From: Isoetes taiwanensis
Lineage: Eukaryota; Streptophyta; Lycopodiopsida; Isoetales; Isoetaceae
DNA: 64,000 nt
Direction: 5' to 3'
NCBI GenBank assembly: GCA_021234155.1
Contig: JAJEKV010000054.1
Span: 9,322,655 to 9,386,654, forward strand
The position numbers were made by a program, and so were the translations under genes. Under the pieces are notes generated by a model. That model was not told where the DNA came from and searched no databases. It saw only the letters and a program-made list of their open reading frames with translations. This document shows positions 12,623-24,119 of this stretch, piece by piece; the first letter of the stretch is position 1, and each line of letters starts with the position of its first letter.

Positions 12623-15024
12623 ACATCTCACCATCTCACATCTCACCATTCCAACATTAAAAATTTCACCATTTAGCAATATAAGAAATGAGTTCAATAG
12701 AGGAATCAATATGGTTTTAGATTAGATATCTTATCTTTGAGTAGCAAAGTTGGAGAATTGTTAGTAAGGACGATTATGGTGCATAAATTGATGTCTTATA
12801 AGGACCTTGGTTACGTTCTAAAAGTCTAGGATGAATGGGCTAGTTGGAACTTATAAGGTGTAACAACATGAACTTAGAAGGTATAACATTATTGCACCTA
12901 ATCTCCTAGGATATGAGATTAAGCAAACATTGAATTACCAAATGTTAGACGTAAATAGTAGGTTCAACCCTACAAATTTTAATGTGTAATCATAAAAAAT
13001 GATTGTATGTTCTATGTGCAGATAACATATTTGTCTTCTTGTCTATTCCATGATCCTTTTTGAGATGTACCTGGATATTTTGAGCATTTTGAGCTATAGA
13101 GGATGCCAATATATTTGAGAAACACAGAGGAGGCGGCGTCGCCCAAGAACGTCAACAGGAGATTAACAGATTTTTTCGCCTTTTAAAACTTCGCTAAATA
13201 ATGGTGAAATTTGAAGGTGGTCAAAATTTCGTACCAGAAACTGCTAATTGATAGCTATTGCAAACATACATAGTTGTATTTCCCTTTTTGTTTGATTATG
13301 AATTGCGAAGGTGCTCCTGCAAAACTCGGATCACGGGATCTTGTTTTTTATATTTTTCTTGAATGACCACCAATCTGCGATCCATGTCACGATTCCCTGT
13401 TCTGCAGAACAAAAAGTATATAAATCAAATATTTGAAGATGAAGCTTGGCTGCTATGATTTGTGGGCTCATGCATATGCTATGATTTGTGAACTCATGCA
13501 CTTGATTTGCAAGCTCCAAAATAGACCCTTGGTTGATCCCCACAATTTACAGGCTAAGGTTTAATTGGTCTACCAGCATTTCTCAATTAAAGCAGATATG
13601 TAAGCAAATAATAAAGCCAACTCATAGACTGAGATTGAACATGTGCTACATTCTTTCTTCCATCAATTTGTTCACACGATCAAATGTCTGTGAGCCAGAT
13701 CTCATTTATAGGCCGAATCAAAACTTTTTTTCATAGCATTGTTGGCAAAACGATAGGCCCATCTCGTTAATTCATACGCAGGCCTCTGTTTTGGGGCATG
13801 CGAATTAGGCCCATGCCCCATCTCGCAAGCTTCTTTTTATAATTTTTACTGTTGATAAAACAGGGGACTATACCTCGGATTGGAGTCTTTGGAATTCCTC
13901 AGGCTGTGAGAAAAATTTTGAGCCTCAAAATCTGGATAATTCGAAATCCGACGGCGTCGAATATTTTAGCCCTGAATCCTTCTTCTTTCTTATGTGCAGC
14001 AGCCATTTCTCAAGAATTCTTAGAAATCACAGCTGGGTTGAGCCTTATATCCATTATGATGCTGGGCTAGATTCTAATTGAACCTGCCTTCCTAAACTCA
14101 AAGCAAACTCTATGTTTTGCCTTGCTAATTAAATTAAACTTTAAATTGAAGCTTGAACTAAGAATTACCTGGTTTACATAAGGACGACACTGTGCTCATA
14201 TTCGGAGAAGGCCGCGTATTTAGAAGGCAAGGGTCGGATCCTTTTGTCCTGAATCCTTTGCCTTTATTATCTGGAGGAGAAGAAGAAGTGAACAGGGCCG
14301 ACTTGTTCCCAGACATAGGCCTAAAAAATAAGTCCAAGCCTCAATTTTTAAGATCACATAAGCATTGGCGTCGGCTATTGTCTGCCGAATTAATAAAAAA
14401 GAGCTTTTCTCTATAAACTGTATTAACGGGCTGTCCAATCAAATTTTGAGCTGGCCCTGCATTCCAGTTTTAATCATTCTAGGAGATTGCCGCTCTGCAC
14501 TGCAAAACGGAACAAATTCAGTGTATGAATTCGTGGCAGAATTGGGGCTAACCTAAACAATTGGGAACTTCAAATGGAGGGAGCATTTTGGGAACTTCAA
14601 ATGGAAGGAGCATTTTTCTAGACAATGGATTCTGAAGCAAAAACCCCATGGAATTTTGCAAGAACACATGTTGATTTGCTCACAAATTTCTCCTGCACGC
14701 TCATGCTTTGAAAAATAGAACAGTAGAGACAACGCTCCAAACCTAAGCATGTGTTTCCGGGAAGGAAAAAGGTACAAAATTACAAAGACACACTCTAAAT
14801 TTTTACTCTAAATTTGTTACCGAGAAAAACAAACACAACCTAGAAAAGGCGTCATAATTCCATTTTTTTTTTTTGCTTGTGCCTTGAGCTAGAAATGTCA
14901 TAAAAGAGGCCGCCATAATATAAAAAAGTCGTAGAAAAAGGCATGCTAAAAACTCACTAATTCCATTTTTTTTTTTTTTTGCTAGTAATTATATATATAG
15001 GAAGGATATATGGTACAAGTGAAT
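12623..15024. other. Intergenic, no gene recognised
   Basis: AT-rich DNA between the tandem array and the AT satellite. Frames of up to 74 codons occur (13852-14070, 14192-14416, 14553-14777) but none carries motifs or splice context that I can support. A near-direct repeat of about 25 bp, 'gggaacttcaaatgga(g/a)ggagcatttt', occurs twice at 14562-14615. Confidence 0.5.
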
Positions 15025-15160
15025 GCATATATTGATATGTCATAATATATATCATATGTCATATATCTCTTATATGATACGTCATAATATATATCATATG
15101 TCACATATATATTAGTGATATATATATGACATGTATGAGATATGATATTAGTGATAACAA
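15025..15160. repeat. AT-rich satellite-like block (left)
   Basis: Repeats of the phrase (ga)tatgtcataatatatatcatatgtcatatatctc occur here, again at about 17745-17880, and once at 3295-3350. The two larger blocks bracket the GATTC-rich array. Confidence 0.8.
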
Positions 15161-15574
15161 TAAATTAGTGGATTATAGTACTTAAATTCGATTTGAACAC
15201 CCAAAATTTTAGGATTCACATAGGACTATACTACGAAAATATATGTGGGAAACATAAGCATTAAAGTTAATCTACCAAACTTGACTAAAGACTGCGTTAT
15301 TCATTTAACTCAACCCTTTTAGTTTAGTTCAAATTTAACTCAACTCTTCATTAAGAAATTCTAATAAACAATAGTGAGCTCCATTGAATAGCTATTAGGC
15401 AAAGAGGTTAGCTTAAAACTTCATGACTGCCAGTTATGCTATTCTTAATCTTGGATTTGCTGCTAAACATTTATAAAATCATAGTTTATAGACCCATTGA
15501 TGGTACAAAAACTTGTCTCTTATATATATACAGTTATACAAGAAATTGTTAAGTTTAGGGCCTGCAAAAGATGA
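15161..15574. other. Intergenic, no gene recognised
   Basis: AT-rich DNA without long frames. Nothing identifiable before the GATTC-rich array starts. Confidence 0.5.
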
Positions 15575-17205
15575 CGCAATACAATTCCTCCAAGATTTCC
15601 TTGGTCCCTTGAGATATCATTAAGGCAGTCTTGAATTCCCTAAGATTCTATAAGATTATATGAAGATTTCCATAGATTCCCTAAGATTCGATAAGGATTC
15701 TTAAGGGTTCCCCAAGATTCTTATAAGATTCTCCTAAATTTCTAAAGATTATCCAAAGATTCCTCTAGATTTTGCGAGATTCTATATAGGTTCTCCTATA
15801 TTCCCGTAGATTCTATGAAGATTACCTTAGATTCTTGAGATTCTATCAAGATTCCTTTAGATTCTCAGAGATTTTACGAAAATTCCCCTAGATTACTTTC
15901 GATTCCATGAAGATTCACCTAGATTCTTCAAGACTCCATGAAAAACACACCCAGCATGAAAGATTCTCCTTCAAAACACACCCAGCGTGAAAGATTCTCC
16001 TAGATTCCTAAGGTTCTACAAAGATTCCCCTAGATTTCTGAAGATTATCTCAAGGTTCCTTCAGATTCTGCAATATTCTATGTAGATTCTCTTTAATTCC
16101 TATAGATTTTATGAAGATTCCCCTATATTCTCCAAGATTCTATCAAGATTCCTCTCGACTCTCAAAGATTTTATAATCATTTCCTTAGATTCCCCTAGAT
16201 TTTCTAAGATTCTCTTGGGATTCCCCTAAATGTTCAAAGATTATACCAAGATTCCTCTAGATTTTCCAAGGTTCCATATATATTCTCTTTTTTTTCTAAG
16301 ATTCTATAAAGATTCCCTTATAATCCCTAAGATTCTCTTGAGATACCTTTAGATTCTCCAAGATCCTACAAAGATGTTCCTAGATTCCCAAAGATTATCC
16401 CGTGAATCCTTTAGGTTCCCCAATATTCTATGAAGATTCTCCTAGATTACCCAAGATTCTATGAAGATTCTTTAGATTCTATAAGGTTCCATGGATATTC
16501 CCTTAGATTCTCAAAAATTTCAAGAAGATTCCCCTAGATTCCTAAAGATTCTCTTGAGGTTCGCTTAAATTATCCTAGATTCCCAAAGATTCTCTTAGAT
16601 TCCTTAAAGTTTTACAAAGATTCCCCTAGATTCTTAAGATCCTACGGAGATTCCCCTAGATTTTATTAAGATTCACCAGGATTCTCCATGAATCCATCTA
16701 GATTCCCATAGATTCTTAAAGATTTCATGAAGATTCCTTTAGATTCTCCTAGATTTCCAAAGTTTATTTGAGACTCCCTAAGATTCACTAAAGATTCCCC
16801 TAGATTCCAAAAGAATATCCCAAGATTCCTCTAGATTCTCCAAGATTTTCTCCAAGATTCCATTAAGATTACACTAAATTTTCAAAGATTTTAGAAATAT
16901 TCCCCTAGATTCCCAAAGAATCACCTGAGATTCCTATAGATTCTCTTGAGATTCCACTAGTTTCCATAGATTCTATGAAGATTCCCCTAGAATCCTAAGG
17001 TTTCATCACGATTCCTCTAGGTTCTTAAAAAGTTTATCAAGATTCCCTTAGATTCCCTCAAGGATGTTCTCTTGAGATTCCCATAGATTTTCTAAGATTC
17101 TCATGATATTCCTCTGGATTCTTTAAGATCCTATAAAGATTCTTCTCGATTCCCTCAACTTATCATAGATTCTTTGAAACTCGAAGATTCCAAGAAGATT
17201 CTTAG
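15575..17205. repeat. Degenerate GATTC-rich tandem array
   Basis: About 1.6 kb composed almost wholly of variants of two alternating phrases, 'aagattcccctagattct' and 'caaagattctatgaagatt'. Units run roughly 15-20 bp and the higher-order unit is probably about 30 bp. Nearly every unit keeps GATTC while the bases between drift (agattcccct, agattctcca, agattctatg). No long frame exists across it. It is a decayed minisatellite or satellite, and its origin is unknown. Confidence 0.9.
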
Positions 17206-17744
17206 GATTCGATCGCATTGGGTCCAACTGCGACAAAATACTGCTAAAGCACTACTCATTGGAAAGCTGTCGATGAGAGAAATCCAAAAGTGTGGGCCCC
17301 ACCTTCATCCGATGCCTTTACTACAAGTTACGTGCCTTCGAAGGCGATTAAACAGAAGGAAGCTTCCTAGAACGTCCATCCATAAATGCTTTGCCACCTC
17401 ACCTCCTTTAAAAAAAAAAAAAAAACAATTTAATATTAAAAAAATAATGGCTACGATTTATCCTTACCTTTTGATTTAACGGTTAAGATCTGCTACACCA
17501 AATTCACTTTTTAGCACCTTCCTTGCACCTTCTTCACAAAAATCAAGGGCTAAGATTTATCCTCCCCTTTCGATCCAACGGTCCGGGGATGTGGTGCATG
17601 CCCCCATGCATGCCCATGTATGCCCATCATGGCCATCCATGCACCCCAATGAGGTGGCATTATCCTGCCCTTCCATTTAGTGATTGGACGACTGGGATGA
17701 ATCTCTATGAACATGCCTATGGGATGACAAAACCACACATCCAA
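17206..17744. other. Intergenic; low-complexity, no gene
   Basis: The sequence leaves the GATTC array at about 17205. A 15-base poly-A lies at 17410. At 17585-17650 the phrase 'gcatgcccatgtatgcccatcatggcc' forms a short repeat. Open frames (17174-17479, 17523-17795) are not supported by any domain. Confidence 0.5.
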
Positions 17745-17880
17745 TATAGGAGATATGTCATATATATATATGTTACAAGTGTCATATATCTCTAATATAT
17801 GAGATATGTCATAATATATATCATATGTCATATATCTCTTATATATGCATATATAAGATACGTCATAATATATATTGTCA
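17745..17880. repeat. AT-rich satellite-like block (right)
   Basis: Same phrase family as 15025-15160 (gatatgtcataatatatatc, tatctcttatat). It ends immediately before the hairpin head of the element at 17880. Confidence 0.8.
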
Positions 17881-18045
17881 AGGTTCTATTGCGAAGCAAT
17901 AGAACCGCCATTCTTTGGCAAGGGACGTCATCTGCTATTCTGAGCCCAATTTTCCTTTATATACATGTCTCTTCTACTTCTTCCTTTTCGGCATTCTCTT
18001 GAGCTTTGTTTTTGGCATTACCGCCTCTACCTACCTTCCATTGTA
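17880..18045 (+). mobile_element. Hairpin-headed element, 5' module (copy A)
   Basis: It starts with a perfect 11-bp stem, GGTTCTATTGC-GAA-GCAATAGAACC (17882-17906), followed by CGCCATTCTTTGGCAAGGGACG. About 165 bp is nearly identical to 26921-27086, where the stem is slightly degraded (GGTTCTATTTC-AAA-GCAATAGAACC). The same architecture with a different stem occurs at 24124. The similarity stops abruptly after 'ctacctaccttcc'. No coding sequence. I infer the 5' end of a noncoding retroposon-like family. Confidence 0.55.
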
Positions 18046-21000
18046 TCCCTTCTCGATCATCTGCTTTGAACAATCTTAATCTCACCTGTACAGGCATTTT
18101 TTGTTTTAGCCTCTCGGTGGCGGTTTCTCTGTGCTTATGAAGCATGCTTATGAAGCGTTTGTGCTCGGAACCCCTTTCTTGGATGCAGCCATCGCCCATC
18201 TTGGGGTTTTTCATCATCGATCATGATCCTGGAGATTTGGCCATGGCATACCACAAAGCTGGTGCAGAACGGCCGTAGAGCCATGCTACTTGTACAATAG
18301 CTGCAGCGGCTTAAGACTCCATCCCTTGCCCTGCCCGCAAAAATTTTGTTTTTTGCTGCTTACCGATTATGGTCGCCTTTGGGGAGCTGCAAAGCATATA
18401 GCTTCAACTTCCAGAGCGGACTTTTCCAGATAAGTTTTTCTTGGTTTTCCCCTTTTCATTTCTTCTCGGTAGAGATGTTGCTTGGGTCTCCGATTGTGGT
18501 CTTCTCCAGAAGCTATTGCCTGCCTACTGGCCTGCTGGTTTCGTTGCATAGGAAATGGTTTTCATCTATATTTTTCTCCAAATCTTTTTGGTTGGAGTTG
18601 GATCTGCCTTTCCGGCGATTTTCGGTGTTGGAGCTGTTTGTGTGTGATTGCTTACTCACTGTGTTTACCAAATTTGTTGTCGCAGAGGTTTTTGCTTCCT
18701 TTCTGTGAATCACCTCCGGAAGCTTCTTTTTCATCTGTGATGGCAGATCTCTCTGCAAGTCTACTGTTGCAACCGTTTTCTGGCTACAACAAGGGCGGTT
18801 GGCTTATGGCCTTCTATTCTGGCTGTTGTTTCGTCAGGTGCAGTTACGGGGGTCTCCAATCGCGGCAACAACAAAACAGGCTCCTAAGTTTAGCTTCTGC
18901 ACAGACTTATTTATAATTATATAGAGATTAAATCGTTTATTTTGAATGCATTGTTTATTGGCTAGTTGGTGGAGATGTATGTTTTTATCCTACATTCTTG
19001 AGTTCGAATCTCTGCTGCATCGGTCGGTTTTAGATTTTTGTTTATTATGTGCATTGCTGATTGGTTTTGCTCCTTGCGAGTTTTCTTGTCTGTTTTCTTT
19101 TTATTATGTGCACCGGTTTTATATTTTTTGTTTATTATGTGCATGGCCGATTGGTTTTGCTCCTTACGAGTCTTCTTGGTATAATCTTGGCTTGATGCAT
19201 CACGATTGGACATCGTATTTTCATGGATTTCTAGCCCTTGCATTATTCCTTATTATGTGCATGGGTCTTATATCTTCGTTTATTATGCACATGGCGGATT
19301 AGTTTTGCTCCTTGCGAGTTTTCTTGGTATAATCTTGGCTTGATGCATTACGATCGGACATTGTATTTTCATGGATTTCTAGCCCTTGCATTGTTCCTTA
19401 TATATCATGTGTTCTCTATGATGGAAAGTCGAATTTTTCATGGTTTTTCTTTGGATTGCTCCTTATATGCATGTTTATTTTCTCGTTATAACGAAGGTTG
19501 AACTTTCATGGGTTTTTGTTCAATTGTCGTCGTCTTGGGTTGCGCGTACCATTATCTATCTCATAGGCTCCTTTGGTTTGCTCCCTAAATGCATGTTGTG
19601 TTCTATTGCTCCATTATGAGCTCGGCCTTTTCCATATGTGCATTTCTGATTTTTTCGTCATTATGGAGGTTGAATTTTCTTGGATGTCCACTTCCTGGAG
19701 GGCTCCTTATATGCATTTGGAATCAAGATTTTCAAAGCTTGATTCGTGTCCTCCTTGATCCAGACCACAGTGCAAATTCTTTGCAGAGGCGGCTATGCAA
19801 CCATGCGATGTCTCATACCAAGCGGGTCTTCCATTCCATCGTCTGTTGGATTCCAAAACCAATACATTTTGTTTTTCATAATTGGAGGTTCGCCTTGGAG
19901 ACATATGGTTAGAGGTATGCGTTGATTTATGCGAATAGTGAAAATTAATTACTTGTGGCAATTGGTGGTTTTTTGAGAGTTCTTCAGTGCTCTAGGAACA
20001 GTATTTGAGAAGCTTTTGTATCCATGCACCTATGGCGCTATACCACAATCCCTTTATTTTTTTCATGACGAATTCTAGCTGTCTTACTTGGCCTTCCTTT
20101 ACATCTTGCCCTATTGTTTGTACAAAATGATTTCCCACGTTCAACCTTTTATATCGTAAACCTTGAAATGGCATGTTTTTTGGCAAATTGGTTTTGTGAT
20201 CGATGATATTTAGTCGGCCCTTTTTTTTTACCACTTTATTTCCTTGTTAGAGTTGGTTTCCATTTTTGCAAAGCTTGTCTTTCTTGTGGAGCAGTTGAGT
20301 GCTGACGGTTGACGTCGTACTTTAACTCGATCTTCGACCCATAGCAGTCTATTTACCCTCCTCTTCAATCTTGATATATTTTGATGCACTTTCTTTGTGG
20401 TTGAGAGCGTTTATCATTTTGTAGTTTCTTGTGCTGCAAATAGTCTTGACGTCTTTGGTTGTATTGGTCTGTTTTTCTTTTAATAAGTCCACTCTTATGA
20501 TTACATATCCTTCCAGTTTCTGTCTGGAACATTGTTTTCCAATTTATATGAATTCTTAAGTTTCGCTTTTTTACGTATAAGCGTTTCGTGCATCGTGGAG
20601 ACAAGCACGTGTTTTGTTCCGATTACATATTGTTTTCTCAATGGTAAGTTCGCTCTTTCATATGTGCATACTGCATTGTCATTTTCGTTTTTTGTTCAGA
20701 TATATTCATTTTGGCATATAGTATTTTCATGACCTTCTAGTTTCCATGGACTTTTGTCGCACCATAATTTCGAATCTTCTAGACGAGCTTTTGTTTACTC
20801 CATTTACGCATTGTTTGAACTTGGGATGTCTCGTTCATTGTCTTTCCCCTTCCAAGGCATATCAATTTTTTATGTCTCTAGCTTGTATTCTATATTTGCT
20901 TTGTCTCTTTTGCAAATTCAATTTTCGTAAGTTCATTTTTATGTAAGAGCATTTTTTGCTTCAGAACCTGTCTTTTCTATGGGATATTCCTTGTGGCTTG

Positions 21001-21526
21001 CATACCAATAGTTGGTGGTGGACTTGCGAATTATGTTAGATCACATGTCAGACATGAGATTATGCTCTGGTTGAGTAGGATGTTTGATAGGATTTTGATT
21101 GTCCATATTCTGCAGTTAGGGGGTTTACAATTGTGCAGTCATGGGGTTTACAATTTTTTGCTATTTTTTGTAGTTACATGGTTTTGTTGGGTTATTTTAT
21201 TTCTTTTGTCTTGCGTTGTATTGTTTCTCAGTATTGCCATCAAAAGTTCATTACGTATTGCTCAGCTGCTCCCTGTTTCTTTATTATTCTATGTTACGCT
21301 TGCTCTCTTACTTGTATATTCCTTATTTTTTATTGTCCTGTGTACTGTTGGCTCTCACTTTTGTGACATCTCTCATTCTATTCGCCTAAAATTGCTCTTG
21401 TTGTCTGGCTTTTCCCATGGTTCCTTGGGATTGTTGCTCCTTTTCTCTTTTCTAGCTACATCAGTTCAGTCTTATCATAACCTTTATTGACATAGTATTC
21501 TTTAATCCATTAATTCTATTCCTTCG
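18046..21526 (+). other. T-rich noncoding block, part 1
   Basis: The + strand is strongly T-rich and A-poor for kilobases. Open frames on this strand are Leu/Phe/Ser/Cys-rich (up to 165 codons at 20993-21490) with no domain and look like products of base composition. It contains an imperfect repeat of about 150 bp at 19035-19400 built on 'tttattatgtgcatgg' and 'ttttgctccttgcgagtttt', and a tRNA-like SINE head at 18955-19015. Probably the body of one or more noncoding transposons. Confidence 0.5.
18955..19020 (+). mobile_element. tRNA-derived SINE-like head
   Basis: A box-A-like TGGCTAGTTGGTGGAGATG (18959-18977) is followed about 30 bases later by a box-B-like GAGTTCGAATCTC (19003-19015), the spacing of an internal Pol III promoter. 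The flanks do not pair into an acceptor stem, so it is not a tRNA gene. The extent of the SINE body was not determined. Confidence 0.35.
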
Positions 21527-21528
21527 TT

Positions 21529-21692
<164 letters not shown>

Positions 21693-24105
21693 TGTTTGTC
21701 GCATTTATGGATTTGTTTGTTTTTAACTCAACAGTCTCTTTTCTATCGTTTGCTGCGTTATTCTATTTGTTCACTTTATGCATTTCGTCGTTCTGGTACT
21801 CTGGCACTCTTTACTTGACCTTTTTGCCTCGTTTGTTCCATTGTCTCAACAGTTTCTTTTCCACCTTTCTCTGCATTGTTCCATTTGTTCACTTTATGCA
21901 TTTCGTTGTTCTGGTTCTCTGGCACTCTTTACTTGCCCTCTTTGTCTCATTTGTTCCATTACTCTATTACCTTTGTTGTCTCATTACTCCATTTTTAACC
22001 TTATGCATTTCATTGTTCCGGTATTCTTGCCTCTTTGCTTGCACCTTTTACCTCATTGGTTCCAATGCTCTGTTATCTTTGTGGCTCCATTACTTCCCGT
22101 TTATCTTTTTTATCCCATTACTTTTTTCGCTCCATTGATTTCCTGTTATATCTTCGTCTTTCCGTTCTGTTGGATTGTTGATTTCATATTCTTTTCATCT
22201 ACCCTAGTTTTCTCAGTTGCTCTCGGTCTGGTAGATCCACCTTCTATTTGCTCACTTGTCTTATTCTGTCTCTTAGTTTTTGTTGATCCACCTCCTATTT
22301 CGCTCCCTTGTCTTATTCTGTCCTTTAGTTTTTTGTTGCCGCACTTTATTTGCACCTGTGTTGTCTTTGTTCCGATGTCTCTTTTACCCATTTCATTTGT
22401 TTCTTTTATGCTCATTTTGCATTAGAGAAAATATGGTCCCAATATGAATATTCAAAAAATCCACGTCAGACTTTTGCTCTAGCCAATAGGAGTTTAGACT
22501 CTTTGTTTCTAATGCATAATACGTGGCATAGAATTCTATAGTTATTGTGAGGTAGCCTCCATACGTGCTTCTATAGTTTTTGAATGTTGGGCCATAAGAT
22601 TGCCCCAAATCTAAGAAGCTCATTTTCCAAAATGTACATCTCTTTTCTTGAAAACTCTTTCAAAACCTTTTCGCGCGTTTTGCTTAGAATTAAATGCTGC
22701 TTATTTCGTTTAGGGCTTTGAAGGCAAGGTTGCCGAATGCCGATTTGAGGCAAATGTTGCCGCTTTGGGGGCAAGCTCTTGCGGATTCAACCATTTGAGT
22801 TGCCGTTTTGAAGGCAAGCTCTTGCCGATTCAACCATTTGAGCTAATATTCAAAGGTAATATGGTAGTGAAGCATTCATTTCTTCTTTCATTTCTTTTCA
22901 AATGTTATGTGAGTTTATCTTCTTCTGTAGAGACAATGGCCAATCTTAGAGCAGAGACAAAGGCTGCGCTTTTGAGAAATAAAAGCACTCCAAAATGCAA
23001 ATCGATTGATTATGGTTTTGCGAAATAACAACACTCCAAAATGCAAATCGATAATTCCTGATGGTTCATGATTACAACAGTCTTGAAGATTCGTGCTTAA
23101 AGGAGTCTGTTGGCAGACCTGGAGGTATCATAGTAATGGAGGTCTTTGTGAACCACACATATGATGCTCAAGCTATGGAAAGGGGAACAATATCTCAAAT
23201 TGTTTACAATTAGCTCTTCTGTAAACAATATATTTGAGTTGTTGACATGGGCTGTTGCAACCATCTAATTATGGCACGCAAGTTGAATCTCATTCTTGTG
23301 CTCTGTAATATGAAGCGTAACTAAGACCGAGAATATTATTTACTACTTACAGGTGGTTTTGCAATGTTCGAGTAATATCTTGGTGTAAATATCTTCTTAT
23401 ACTATTTACAAGTGATTTTGCAGTGTATACTATTATCTTATTTGCAGAGTGTATGGGCAATTGCAACTTCATTTAATCATGATAATACTAAGCTGATTCT
23501 TTGATCAGACCGCAAGCTAATTCTCATTCTTATGTTCTGAAATATTTTTTTATGTCCATTTTATCTTTCTGCAAGTAGTAGATGATGAAATTGTCTGTCC
23601 AAAGATTAGATTTATCTATTGTGATGATAGCTACTTGATTCTGGAAATATGATAATTCATTCACAATGTTTTGTGTCAACTTGAAGTGGATTTTGTGTCA
23701 TATTTTAAGTATTTTACAATCTAGACTACAGATATCTGCTCATACTTCCTCTTATTTGCAGAACAAGGTGAACTCAAATAACATTGGAACGAATGAAAGA
23801 AGGAATAAATCAACATGTTGTATTTCTATTTTGCTGCTTGTACTTGTATATTTGTTTCAGCAACAATTGGATAAGCATTTCAAGCCATTCAGTAACAATA
23901 AATAGTACAACAACTTCATTATAATCTGATACGTTCTAAAAGCTGCTCCTTGTCTATTGAATTATCTGCAAATCTCCTTTCCGTTGCAAATTAATCTATT
24001 ATACTTTGAAATATAGGCGTTTCCTCTTCATTATAACTTGGTACCTTCTAAAAACGGATCCTGCCTATTAAATTATATGTTTATCCGCTTTGCCTTATAA
24101 CTTGT
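21693..24105 (+). other. T-rich noncoding block, part 2, and flanking intergenic DNA
   Basis: From 21693 to about 22400 the T-rich composition continues, with an imperfect repeat of about 130 bp built on 'tttatgcatttcgttgttctgg' and 'tttgttccattgtctcaac' (21770-22010). The long + frame at 21778-22425 (215 codons, Leu/Phe/Cys-rich) has no domain and is best read as compositional. At 22735-22845 'ggcaagctcttgc(g/c)gattcaaccatttgag' is duplicated. From 22850 to 24105 ordinary AT-rich DNA follows with no gene. Confidence 0.5.
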
Positions 24106-24119
24106 CATCTTTAAAATGT
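24106..24119. repeat. Direct repeat flanking 1035-bp element (left)
   Basis: The 14-bp catctttaaaatgt is present here and again at 25155-25168, directly bounding the hairpin-headed element. This fits a target-site duplication of the variable, long kind made by non-LTR retrotransposition. Confidence 0.6.

Noticed and set aside
15575-17205. GATTC array considered as a CRISPR-like repeat-spacer structure
   Set aside because: The repeat core is only about 5-8 bp, spacing is irregular, and the context is a plant genome.
20993-21490. 165-codon hydrophobic frame
   Set aside because: Same T-rich composition effect. A neighbouring frame is equally open.
21778-22425. 215-codon Leu/Phe/Cys-rich frame resembling a membrane protein
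   Set aside because: The hydrophobic composition follows from the T-rich strand, and the frame crosses imperfect nucleotide repeats. No motif or splice context.
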